NCBI RefSeq assembly: GCF_014174495.1
Contig: NZ_JACJHR010000028.1
Span: forward strand, 45,089-109,088
DNA: 64,000 nucleotides
Reading direction: 5' to 3'
Origin: Amycolatopsis echigonensis
GTDB taxonomy: Bacteria; Actinomycetota; Actinomycetes; Mycobacteriales; Pseudonocardiaceae
Numbering within the stretch: position 1 is the first letter of the stretch; every line of letters starts with the position of its first letter. Below the pieces are notes generated by a model. It was not told where the DNA came from and did no database searches. It worked only from the letters and a program-made list of their open reading frames with translations. The position numbers were made by a program, and so were the translations under genes. This document shows, piece by piece, positions 42,926-52,262 of the stretch.

Positions 42926-43057
42926 GGCGCGAAAGCTCCTTGCTCGGCGGGGTCTCCGGCAGCCTATGCGGGATTCCGGAGCCCCGGCAAAGCGCCGCGC
43001 CGGGCCGCACGGGCCGAGTCACCGCAGCGTGGGAAGGCTCTTGGCCGCGTCGAGGGT

Positions 43058-43990
43058 TCAGCCGAGGGCGCGCGGATGCGCGGTGGCGTAGACCTCTCGC
43101 AGCGTCGTGACCGTGACGAGCGTGTACACCTGGGTCGTCGTCACCGAGGCGTGGCCGAGCAGTTCCTGCACCACCCGGACGTCCGCGCCGCCTTCCAGGA
43201 GGTGGGTCGCGAACGAGTGGCGCAGGGTGTGCGGCGACACCGCGGCGGTGATCCCGGCCCGCTCGGCGGTGTCCTTGAGCACCTGCCACGCGCTTTGCCG
43301 GGAAAGCCGGCTGCCGCGGGCGTTGAGGAAGATCGCCGATGTGCCCCGTCCGTTCGCGGCGAGCGCCGGGCGGGCGCGGACCAGGTACGCGTCGAGTGCT
43401 TCCAGCGCGGGACGGCCGATCGGCACGAGCCGTTGCTTGCCGCCCTTGCCGTCGAGCAGAACGGTGCGCTCGTTGTCGTCCACATCGTCCACGTCGAGGC
43501 CGACCGCCTCGGAGATCCGGGCACCGGTCGAGTAGAGCAGCTCCAGCAGCGCACGGTCGCGCAAGGCGCGTTCGCCGTCCGGCGGCGGAGTGTCGAGCAG
43601 CTTCAAGACATCCGCGACCGGCAGCGCCTTGGGCAGCCGTTTCGCCGCGGCCGGCGGACGGACGTCGCGGGCCGGGTCGTGTTCGGTGAGACCGTCGGCG
43701 TGCGCGAACTTGTGCAGCCCTCGCACCGCGACGAGCGCCCGAGCGGCCGACGACGCCGCCAGCGGCTGGTGCTCCTCGTCGCCCTCGCGCAGAGCGGCCC
43801 CGAACGACGTGACATGCGCGGGAGTGACCTCGGTGAGCCGCGCGACCCCCGCCGCTTCCAGATGGGCGGCGTAGCGGCGGAGGTCGCGGGAGTAGCTGTC
43901 GAGGGTGTTGCGGGCAGTGCCGCGTTCGACGACGAGGTGGTCGAGGTACGTGGCGATCGCGGCCCGCACCTCGACACCCGCATCGTTCAC
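43058..43990 (-). CDS. xerD: Tyrosine recombinase XerD
   Basis: 310 residues. The N-terminal SAM-like core-binding domain spans about 8-100; the catalytic domain has Arg in STGARISEAVGL near 156, Lys in DGKGGKQRLVPIG near 180-192, HTLRHSFATHLLEGG near 252-266, LGHASVTTTQVYT near 277-289 with His and the Tyr nucleophile. It resolves chromosome dimers at dif with XerC and FtsK. Its place between the NUDIX gene and parA equals Rv1701 in M. tuberculosis, so it is the housekeeping enzyme and not a phage integrase. Confidence 0.93.
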   Translation of the reverse strand: MNDAGVEVRAAIATYLDHLVVERGTARNTLDSYSRDLRRYAAHLEAAGVARLTEVTPAHVTSFGAALREGDEEHQPLAASSAARALVAVRGLHKFAHADGLTEHDPARDVRPPAAAKRLPKALPVADVLKLLDTPPPDGERALRDRALLELLYSTGARISEAVGLDVDDVDDNERTVLLDGKGGKQRLVPIGRPALEALDAYLVRARPALAANGRGTSAIFLNARGSRLSRQSAWQVLKDTAERAGITAAVSPHTLRHSFATHLLEGGADVRVVQELLGHASVTTTQVYTLVTVTTLREVYATAHPRALG

Positions 43991-44030
43991 GCCGCCACTC
44001 TAGGACGGCACACCGACAGAATCCGGAAAC

Positions 44031-44659
44031 TCAGCCCTCGGCCAGTCGGCGGGCGAACCGCGAAGGCCGGTCCTGCCACGGCGCGTCGGCCGGCCGGGTC
44101 TCCGCCGCCCCGGTCACGACCGCGTGCGCCGACAGCACCCCGGACACCGTCGCGCCGTTGACCAGCTCGCCGGCCAGCGCCATCCGGACCGCCTCGGCGA
44201 GCGGGAACTTCCGCACCACCAGGTCGGCCTCCTCGTCGCCGAGCACCTCGCGGTCCACTTCGGACAGATCGCGGGCGAGGAAGACGCGCACCACCTCGTC
44301 GGTGAACCCAGGCGACGCCGCGACGTCGACCAGCGTCTCCCAGCGGGCCGCCGCCAGCCCGGCCTCCTCGGCCAGCTCGCGCCGGGCCGTGTCGACCGGA
44401 TCCTCCCCCGGCTTGTCGATCAGCCCGGCGGGCAGCTCCCACAGCCTGCGCCCGAGCGGATGCCGGTACTGGTGGACGAGCGTGACGTTGTCCTCGCTGT
44501 CCAGCGCCGCGATCACCACCGCGCCGAGGTGCTCGACCACCTCGCGCTTGGCGGTCTGCCCGCCGGGCATCACGACGTCGTCGATCCGGAGGCCGACGAC
44601 GCGTCCCACGTGGACGACCGTCGTGCCGGCGACGGAGAACTCGTGCGTGCCGGGCGCGC

Positions 44660-44663
<4 letters not shown>
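44031..44663 (-). CDS. NUDIX hydrolase, ADP-ribose pyrophosphatase type
   Basis: 210 residues from a GTG overlapping the pyrG stop (GTGA). The Nudix box runs as G, five residues, E, seven residues, then RELAEEAGL (near 77-100), preceded by RHPLGRRLWELPAG. This arrangement is typical of ADP-ribose/NADH pyrophosphatases. It corresponds by position to Rv1700, an ADP-ribose pyrophosphatase in M. tuberculosis. It should hydrolyse ADP-ribose to AMP and ribose 5-phosphate in the cytoplasm. It is cotranscribed with pyrG. Confidence 0.9.
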
Positions 44664-46360
<1,697 letters not shown>

Positions 46361-46457
46361 GGGCCGCCAGCATATCCCACTCCGGGCAGATCGCTCGCCG
46401 ACGCCTCTTCCCGGCGCGGCGGAATCGGTTCACCCGCTTCGCGCTAGGCTTCGCGGC

Positions 46458-47744
46458 GTGCCGAACCTCCGCGATGACCACTGGACCGCCCCGGTCGCGG
46501 GCGCCTCGCTGGACGCCGCGGTGCGCGTCCCCGGATCGAAGTCGATCACCAACCGGGCCTATGTGCTCGCCGCGCTCGCGAGCGCCCCCACCCGGGTGCG
46601 CCATCCGCTCGATTCGCGCGACACCCGCCTGATGCTGGCCGCGCTCGCCTCGCTGGGCGCGCTTTCCGAAGAGACCATCGACGGCTTCCTCGTCCACCCG
46701 CTCGGCACCATCGGCGGCCGCGGCGACGCGACGACCGTCACCCTCGGCAACGCCGGGACCGTCGCCCGCTTCACGCCCGCGCTCGCCACTCTCGGCGACG
46801 CCTCCGTGCTGTTCGACGGCGACGAGGCGATCCGCCGCCGTCCGATCGGCCCGCTGCTGGACGCGCTGCGCAAGCTCGGCGCTCGGATCGACGACGGCGG
46901 ACGCGGCGCGCCGCCGTTCACCGTGCACGGCACCGGCGGGCTGCGCGGCGGCCGGGTGGACCTCGATTCGTCGGCCTCCAGCCAGTTCCTGTCCGCGCTG
47001 CTGCTCGCCGGTCCGGCGTTCGGGCAGGGCGTGACGGTGCGGCTGGTCGGCGGCGCCCCGCCGAGCGAACCGCACATCGCGATGACGCTCGACATGCTGC
47101 GCCGGTTCGGGGCCGCAGTGGACCGTTCCGGCACGGAATTCCGCGTGGAGCCGGCGAAACTGTCCTGCCCGGAGTACGTCGTGGAGCCGGATCTGTCCAC
47201 CGCGGCCCCGTTCGTGGCCGCCGCGGTGGTCGGCGGCGGGACGGTCCGGGTGCACGGCTGGCCGAAGCAGACCACGCAGCCGGGCGACTGGCTGCGCGGC
47301 CTGGTCGCCGAACTGGGCGCGAAAGCGACGCTCGACGACGACGGCCTGGTAGTCACCGGCGGCGGCGCGTTCCCCGGCATCGACCTCGACCTGCACGAGG
47401 TCGGCGAGCTGACGCCGGTCATCGCGGCGATGCTGTGCTTCGCCGAGGGCCCGTCGAGCATCACCGGCGTCGCGCACCTGCGCGGCCACGAGACCGACCG
47501 GCTCACCGCGCTGGCGACCGAGCTGTCCGGTCTTGGCGCGCGCGTCACCGAACTCGAGGACGGCCTGGAAATCACCCCGGCCCCGATGCACGGCGGCGTC
47601 TTCCACACCTACGAGGACCACCGGCTGGTGATGGCCGCGGCGGTGCTGGGCCTGCGCGTGCCCGGCGTGCTCGTCGAGAACCCGGAGACGGTCGGCAAGA
47701 CGTTCCCGAAGTTCGTCGAGACGTGGAGCGACGTCGTCAGCTGA
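46458..47744 (+). CDS. aroA: 3-phosphoshikimate 1-carboxyvinyltransferase (EPSP synthase)
   Basis: 428 residues from a GTG. Landmarks are PGSKSITNRAYVLAALA near 24-40, LGNAGTVARF near 94-103, SSASSQFLSALLLAGP near 172-187, and HETDRLTALATEL with DDHRLVMA-type EDHRLVMAAAVLG near the C-terminus. It joins shikimate 3-phosphate and phosphoenolpyruvate in aromatic amino acid synthesis. In Mycobacterium aroA is elsewhere on the chromosome; here it opens the stretch inserted between pyrG and mctB. It converges on the GntR gene, with a small hairpin (47777-47784 with 47803-47810) at the junction. Confidence 0.94.
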   Translation: MPNLRDDHWTAPVAGASLDAAVRVPGSKSITNRAYVLAALASAPTRVRHPLDSRDTRLMLAALASLGALSEETIDGFLVHPLGTIGGRGDATTVTLGNAGTVARFTPALATLGDASVLFDGDEAIRRRPIGPLLDALRKLGARIDDGGRGAPPFTVHGTGGLRGGRVDLDSSASSQFLSALLLAGPAFGQGVTVRLVGGAPPSEPHIAMTLDMLRRFGAAVDRSGTEFRVEPAKLSCPEYVVEPDLSTAAPFVAAAVVGGGTVRVHGWPKQTTQPGDWLRGLVAELGAKATLDDDGLVVTGGGAFPGIDLDLHEVGELTPVIAAMLCFAEGPSSITGVAHLRGHETDRLTALATELSGLGARVTELEDGLEITPAPMHGGVFHTYEDHRLVMAAAVLGLRVPGVLVENPETVGKTFPKFVETWSDVVS

Positions 47745-47776
47745 GCGATCCGCGCCCGGCGAGTGCTGCTGCTCCC

Positions 47777-47810
47777 CGGGCTGAACGCTCACGACGCACC
47801 GCTCAGCCCG
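47777..47810. terminator. Hairpin between convergent aroA and GntR genes
   Basis: A perfect 8-base inverted repeat, cgggctga and tcagcccg, flanks an 18-base loop and reaches the end of the GntR gene. It is a modest terminator candidate. Confidence 0.3.
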
Positions 47811-48483
47811 CCGGACGCTCGTCCTGCTCGTCGTCCCCGAACAGGTCGCGCAGGGTGACCTCGCGGTTGACCCGGACGTGCTCGGCGGCGTACTCGCGCG
47901 CCCGCTCCACCTCGCCGGACCCGATCGCCTCCACCAGGCGGCGGTGCTCCTCCAGCAGTTCGTCCCAATGCTCGTTCTGGCTGGTCAGCCACCGCAGCTG
48001 ACCTTCGAGCGGATGCAGCATCGTCGTGAGCAGGCGGTTGCCCGCGATGGCGATGATCTCGTCGTGCAGCCTGCTGTTGACCTCGGAGATCCGCGCGCCG
48101 TCGCCGCCCTTGGTGACCCGCGCGGACTCGGCGAGGAGCCGCTCCAGCCGGCGCATCTCCGGTTTCCCAGCCCGCTCGGCGGCGCGCGCGGCGGCGAGGC
48201 TCTCCAGCGCCTCGCGGACGTCGAACAGCTCCTCGACGTCCGTCCGCGCCAGCTGCCGCACCACCACCCGCCGGGGCGAGGGCACGACCACGAACCCCTC
48301 GGCTTCCAGGCTGCGGATCGCCTCGCGCACCGGCACCCGCGACACCCCGAGATCCTCGGCCAATTCGCGCTCGACCAGCCGGTCTCCCGGCTTCAGCCGC
48401 CCAGTCAGGATCCGCTCCCGCAGTTCGTCGAGCACCCGGCGGCGCGTCGCCGCGAGCGGCTGCCGCTGCTGCGTGGCGTCCAC
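47803..48483 (-). CDS. GntR-family (FadR subfamily) regulator
   Basis: 226 residues. The winged helix at about 12-75 contains ILTGRLKPGDRLVERELAEDLGVSRVPVREAIRSLEAEG (landmarks LKPGDRL and SRVPVREAIR). The C-terminal FCD domain shows FDVREALESLAA, the metal-site pattern with SRLHDEIIAIAGN near 145 and EHRRLVEAIGSGE near 185. Such proteins are ligand-responsive repressors. It is divergent from the NCS1 permease gene 136 bases away, and two tandem TTGG-N4-CCAA sites lie in the gap. It is therefore the likely repressor of the permease and racemase genes, responding to a purine, hydantoin or related compound. Confidence 0.9.
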   Translation of the reverse strand: MDATQQRQPLAATRRRVLDELRERILTGRLKPGDRLVERELAEDLGVSRVPVREAIRSLEAEGFVVVPSPRRVVVRQLARTDVEELFDVREALESLAAARAAERAGKPEMRRLERLLAESARVTKGGDGARISEVNSRLHDEIIAIAGNRLLTTMLHPLEGQLRWLTSQNEHWDELLEEHRRLVEAIGSGEVERAREYAAEHVRVNREVTLRDLFGDDEQDERPAG

Positions 48484-48563
48484 CTGTCCCCCTCTCGCCG
48501 GTACCGGACAATCGCCGAGTTTATCGGCAAGAGGGTTGACTCAGCAGCCGCGCGGGGCGATAT

Positions 48564-48589
48564 TTGGGATTCCAAGTTTGGGATACCAA
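48564..48589 (+). promoter_or_regulatory. Two tandem TTGG-N4-CCAA operator sites
   Basis: The 12-mer ttgggattccaa at 48564-48575 is repeated as ttgggataccaa at 48578-48589, 14 bases on, differing at one base. Each has ttgg/ccaa dyad arms, as in many FadR-type GntR operators. They lie 31-56 bases before the permease ATG and on the promoter side of the divergent GntR gene. Confidence 0.6.
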
Positions 48590-48619
48590 AGCTGCCGGCA
48601 CGTCGACCGGAGGTCTGCA

Positions 48620-50047
48620 ATGACGCACGCCCCGTCCACCGAAACCAGCGCAACCGTCCAGCGGGAACCCGACCCGCGGCTGTGGAACGAGGACCTCGCG
48701 CCCGCGAAGGAGCGGCGCTGGAAGGTCTACGACATCTTCGCGCTCTGGATGTCGGACGTGCACAACCTCGGCAACTACACCTTCGCCGCCGGGCTGTTCG
48801 TGCTCGGGCTGTCGGCCTGGCAGGTGTTCACCGCGCTGCTGTTCGGGTTCGTGATCATCTTCTTCGGGATGAACCTGATGGGCCGGATCGGGCAGCGCAC
48901 CGGCGTCCCGTTCCCGGTGGTCGCGCGGATCAGCTTCGGCACGTTCGGCGCGAACCTGCCCGCGCTGATCCGCGCGGTGATCGCGATCTTCTGGTACGGC
49001 ATCCAGACCTATCTCGCCAGCGTCGCCATCACACTGCTCGTGCTGGCGATCGACCCCGGTCTGAAACCGTTGACCGAGCACAGTTTCCTCGGCCTGCACG
49101 CGCTCGGCTGGATCTGTTTCGTGGCACTGTGGCTGGTGCAGGCGCTCGTGCTCACCCGAGGCATGGAGGCGGTGCGGAAGTTCCAGGACTGGTGCGGCCC
49201 GCTGATCTGGATCGTGATGATCGCGCTCGCGGTGTGGATCCTCGCGGCGAGCCACTGGCACATCTCGTTCACCAGCAGCCCGCGGCACCTGTCCGGCGGC
49301 GAGCAGGTGCGGCAGTGGTTCGGCGCGGCCGGGCTGATCCTGTCCACCTACGGCACGCTGATGCTCAACTTCTGCGATTTCTCCCGCAACGCCCCCGACC
49401 AGAAAACGGTGCGGCGCGGCAACTTCTGGGGCCTTCCGGTGAACTCGACAGCGTTCGCGCTGCTGTCGGTGATCGTCACCGCGGGCAGCCTGCAGGTGTT
49501 CGGCGAGGCGATCACCGACCCGGCCGAACTGCTCGCCCGCGTGCACAACACCCCGGTGCTGATCATCGGCGCGCTGACCTTCGCCATCGCCACCATGGGC
49601 GTGAACATCGTCGCGAACTTCGTCTCCCCCGCCTACGACCTGGCCAACATCTGGCCCAAGCGGATCTCGTTCACCGTCGGCGGCATGATCAGCGCCGTCG
49701 CCGCGCTGTGCGTGCTGCCGTGGAAGCTCTACTCGTCGCCGGTGGTGGTCAACTATTTCCTCGGCGGGCTCGGTGCGTTCCTCGGGCCGCTGTTCGGGAT
49801 CATGATCGTCGACTACTACCTGATCCGCCGCGGCAAGGTCGACGTCGAGCAACTGTTCGTGCGCGACGGCAAGTACCCCAAGGTGAATCCGCGCGCGATG
49901 GCGGCTTTCTTCCCGTGCGCCGTGCTGTCCGCGGTAGTCGCGCTGGTGCCGTTCTTCGCGCCGGCCGCGCCGTACTCCTGGTTCCTCGGCACCGCCAGCG
50001 CCGGGCTGCTCTACTACGCCGTTTCGTACCGCCAGCGGAGGGCTTGA
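48620..50047 (+). CDS. NCS1-family nucleobase/hydantoin:cation symporter
   Basis: 475 residues from the ATG at 48620 with GGAGG six bases upstream. About 12 membrane helices follow a cytoplasmic N-terminus containing NEDLAPAKERRWKVYDIFALWMSD, the typical NCS1 opening (landmarks NEDLAP and W-MSD-HN). Other family segments are GNYTFAAGLFVLGLS, IWYGIQTYL-type IFWYGIQTYLAS and VNIVANFVSPAYDLAN. NCS1 carriers import uracil, cytosine, purines, allantoin or hydantoins with H+ or Na+. The next gene overlaps its stop (TGATG) and encodes a hydantoin-racemase-like protein, which favours a hydantoin or ureide substrate. GntR-type sites lie just upstream. Confidence 0.92.
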   Translation: MTHAPSTETSATVQREPDPRLWNEDLAPAKERRWKVYDIFALWMSDVHNLGNYTFAAGLFVLGLSAWQVFTALLFGFVIIFFGMNLMGRIGQRTGVPFPVVARISFGTFGANLPALIRAVIAIFWYGIQTYLASVAITLLVLAIDPGLKPLTEHSFLGLHALGWICFVALWLVQALVLTRGMEAVRKFQDWCGPLIWIVMIALAVWILAASHWHISFTSSPRHLSGGEQVRQWFGAAGLILSTYGTLMLNFCDFSRNAPDQKTVRRGNFWGLPVNSTAFALLSVIVTAGSLQVFGEAITDPAELLARVHNTPVLIIGALTFAIATMGVNIVANFVSPAYDLANIWPKRISFTVGGMISAVAALCVLPWKLYSSPVVVNYFLGGLGAFLGPLFGIMIVDYYLIRRGKVDVEQLFVRDGKYPKVNPRAMAAFFPCAVLSAVVALVPFFAPAAPYSWFLGTASAGLLYYAVSYRQRRA

Positions 50048-50757
50048 TGCGGATCCTCGTCACCAACTGCAACACCACCGAGGCCATGACTAAGGAGATC
50101 GAGACCGGGGCACGGGCGGCGGCCAGCCCCGGCACCGAGATCGTCGCCCGGACGCCGAAGTGGGGCCCGGAATCGGCCGAAGGCTGGCTGGACAGCTTCC
50201 TGTCCGCCGCGGCGGTGCTGGACCTGTTGCGCACCACCGAGGAAACGTTCGACGCGGTCGTGCTCGCCGGGTTCGGCGAGCACGGCCGAGAGGGCGCGCG
50301 GGAACTGCTGGACGTGCCGGTCGTCGACATCACCGAGGCCGCGGCGCATCTGGCCGGGCTGCTCGGCCGCCGGTACGGAGTGGTGACGACGCTCGACCGC
50401 ACCTGCGGACTGATCGAGGACAGCCTGCACTCCGCCGGAGTGGACCGGAACTGCGTCGCGGTCGTCGGGACCGGGCTGAGCGTGCTGGAGCTTCGCGACG
50501 AGGAACGAACCGAATCCGCGCTGCTCACCGCCGGGTTGCGGGCCCGCGACGCCGGAGCCGAGGTGCTCGTGCTCGGCTGCGCCGGGATGACCGGGCTGGA
50601 CCGCAAGATGTCAGCGATGCTCGACGTTCCGGTGGTCGACGGCGTCGCGGCCGCGGTCCGGCTCGCGGAATCGCTGGTGGCGCTGGGATTGCGCACCAGC
50701 CGGGCCGGGTCCTACGCCCGTCCGATCGAGAAACACCGGGCCTGGCCCGGCGAATGA
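50047..50757 (+). CDS. Asp/Glu/hydantoin racemase-family protein lacking the first catalytic Cys
   Basis: 236 residues from an ATG overlapping the permease stop. The N-terminus MRILVTNCNTTEAMT is the usual opening of hydantoin/allantoin racemases, and GCAGMTGLD near 180 carries the second Cys. At the first Cys site the family normally has ACFGDPG; here it reads AGFGEHGREGARELL (near 76-90), so Gly replaces Cys. A two-base racemase mechanism may thus be lost or altered, and the protein could act as a lyase, isomerase or regulator. It is coupled to the NCS1 permease. The racemase name should be used with caution. Confidence 0.75.
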   Translation: MRILVTNCNTTEAMTKEIETGARAAASPGTEIVARTPKWGPESAEGWLDSFLSAAAVLDLLRTTEETFDAVVLAGFGEHGREGARELLDVPVVDITEAAAHLAGLLGRRYGVVTTLDRTCGLIEDSLHSAGVDRNCVAVVGTGLSVLELRDEERTESALLTAGLRARDAGAEVLVLGCAGMTGLDRKMSAMLDVPVVDGVAAAVRLAESLVALGLRTSRAGSYARPIEKHRAWPGE

Positions 50758-50761
50758 CCGT

Positions 50762-51880
50762 TCAGGCGCGCCCGGTCAGCGCCTTGCTCCACGGCAGCCG
50801 CCTCAGCACCTCGACGATCCCGAAGGTCAGCGCCACTGTCGCCGGGTACGCCACCAGCGTCGTCCACGGCGCGCCGTACCGGTCGCCGACGAAGACGAAC
50901 AGCGGGTCCAGCAGCGCGATCGCGATCGGGTGGGTCAGGAACACCGCGAACGACCGGTTCACCGCCCAGGACACGAACCGCCCGCCGCGCTGCCTGCCCT
51001 CCGCCCAGCGCGCGCCCGCGAGGTAAATCCCGGCGATCACCGCGACGAACCACGGGATCAGGTACGGGCGGAAGGCGTCCGACGCCATCTCCGGCCACTC
51101 TCCGAAGTGGACACTCACGAAATAGCCGGTCTCCGCGACGGCCAGCCCGCCCGCCATCGCCAGCAGCACCCAGCGCGAATGCGTGCGCAGCCAAGCGTGC
51201 ATCGCCTCGAAGTGCACCGCCGCCGCGGTGCCGAGCAGCATGTAGAACTGGTAGACGACGAAGGTCGCGAAGAACTTGCTGACGAAGCCGTAGCCCAGCG
51301 CGGCGGGCGGATAGCTCATGAAGACCGCCACCGCCGCCTGAAGCGCGCCGGAGCACGCCAGCACGGTCCACGGACGGCGGCGGATCAGGCCGATCAGCTT
51401 CAGCAGCAGCGGGAACAGCAGGTACACCTGCAGCGTCACCAGCATGAAATACATGTGGTACCAGGCGTTCCCGGTCAGCAGGTCCAGCCCGAGCGTGCGC
51501 ACTTGCGCATTGATCGACCCGAACGGCTGGTCCGAGGTGATCAGCGAATAGACGCGGTAGATCACCGTCCACACCACGTACGGAACGGCGACCAGCGGGA
51601 ACCGCCTGCGCCAGAACTTCCCGGGCTGCACCGGCCGGTCGCGGTACTGGAACACGAGCACGAACGCGGTCAGCGCGAAGAAGGCTTCGCGGGTCAGGTG
51701 CAGTGGCGTCTGGAACGCGTCGGCGACGACGTCCTGCGGCAACGTCGTGGAGCCGATCACGTGGATGAGAATGACCAGGGCGAAGGTGATCACCCGGTAC
51801 AGATCGAGCTGACGCAGGTGCGGCGATCTGGCGGGCGCCGGCTCGTCCGCACGGACGAGCGGGATCTCGGTAGTGGTCAT
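50762..51880 (-). CDS. Membrane acyltransferase, family 3 (OafA/YrhL type)
   Basis: 372 residues from the ATG at 51880; the longer frame to 51952 lacks support. The start of helix 1 reads LRQLDLYRVITFALVILIHVIG, with the conserved His in the first membrane helix, followed by RRRFPLVAVPYVVWTVIY (R-x-R-like motif) near 92-108. About ten membrane helices are predicted. Family members move acetyl or other acyl groups onto sugars, lipids or peptidoglycan at the membrane. It is separated from the racemase gene by four bases, convergent. Acceptor unknown. Confidence 0.85.
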   Translation of the reverse strand: MTTTEIPLVRADEPAPARSPHLRQLDLYRVITFALVILIHVIGSTTLPQDVVADAFQTPLHLTREAFFALTAFVLVFQYRDRPVQPGKFWRRRFPLVAVPYVVWTVIYRVYSLITSDQPFGSINAQVRTLGLDLLTGNAWYHMYFMLVTLQVYLLFPLLLKLIGLIRRRPWTVLACSGALQAAVAVFMSYPPAALGYGFVSKFFATFVVYQFYMLLGTAAAVHFEAMHAWLRTHSRWVLLAMAGGLAVAETGYFVSVHFGEWPEMASDAFRPYLIPWFVAVIAGIYLAGARWAEGRQRGGRFVSWAVNRSFAVFLTHPIAIALLDPLFVFVGDRYGAPWTTLVAYPATVALTFGIVEVLRRLPWSKALTGRA

Positions 51881-52262
51881 CGTTCGGCCGTGCTCCCGGG
51901 GTCGTTGGCGCTCATGGTGCCAGGCTCTCGTCCGCGGCTGTGAGCCACCCATGATCTTCCTGAGACCCGGCTGATGCCGTGCGGCGCGGATGTCGGGTCA
52001 GCCACACCCGTCCGGGTGAACCTGTGGTCCGGACCACTCGCCCCGCCTGGAACAGGCCGTTCGTCGGGCCTTTCCGGACACTTCACCGCAATCCGCCCAC
52101 GCCGGGAAATTGGTCTAGTCCACAGTCTTGACTCCGGCTGTGCGCTGGTTCACATTCGAACCCGGGCCGGCCCCCGCTCCTGCAGTGATCACCCGAAGTC
52201 CGACGCTTGCCGCGCATTCCGGTGCGGCGAGCGGACTTCGCTTGTGCGAGGGAGAAACGCTC
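51881..52262. other. Spacer between divergent acyltransferase and chitinase genes
   Basis: 382 bases without a supported gene. It must hold both promoters. The DasR-type site at 52109-52124 is the main recognisable element; a plausible ribosome site, GAGGGAGAAA, lies at about 52246-52256 before the chitinase ATG. Frames across the region are shadows. Confidence 0.65.
52109..52124 (+). promoter_or_regulatory. DasR-responsive element (dre-like) upstream of chitinase
   Basis: The 16-mer attggtctagtccaca contains TGGTCTAG-t-CCA, one base off the core TGGTCTAGACCA of DasR sites known from Streptomyces chitinase and N-acetylglucosamine genes. It lies about 140 bases before the chitinase start. This suggests control by a GlcN-6-P-responsive DasR homologue encoded elsewhere. 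Confidence 0.6.

Noticed and set aside
42926..43057. Possible terminator between xerD and parA (ctccgg/ccggag arms)
   Set aside because: Arms are short with a 16-base loop; the evidence is too weak to list as a feature.
43058..43990. Tyrosine recombinase as a sign of an integrated element
   Set aside because: Sequence and position match housekeeping XerD; no att repeats, tRNA or phage genes are nearby.
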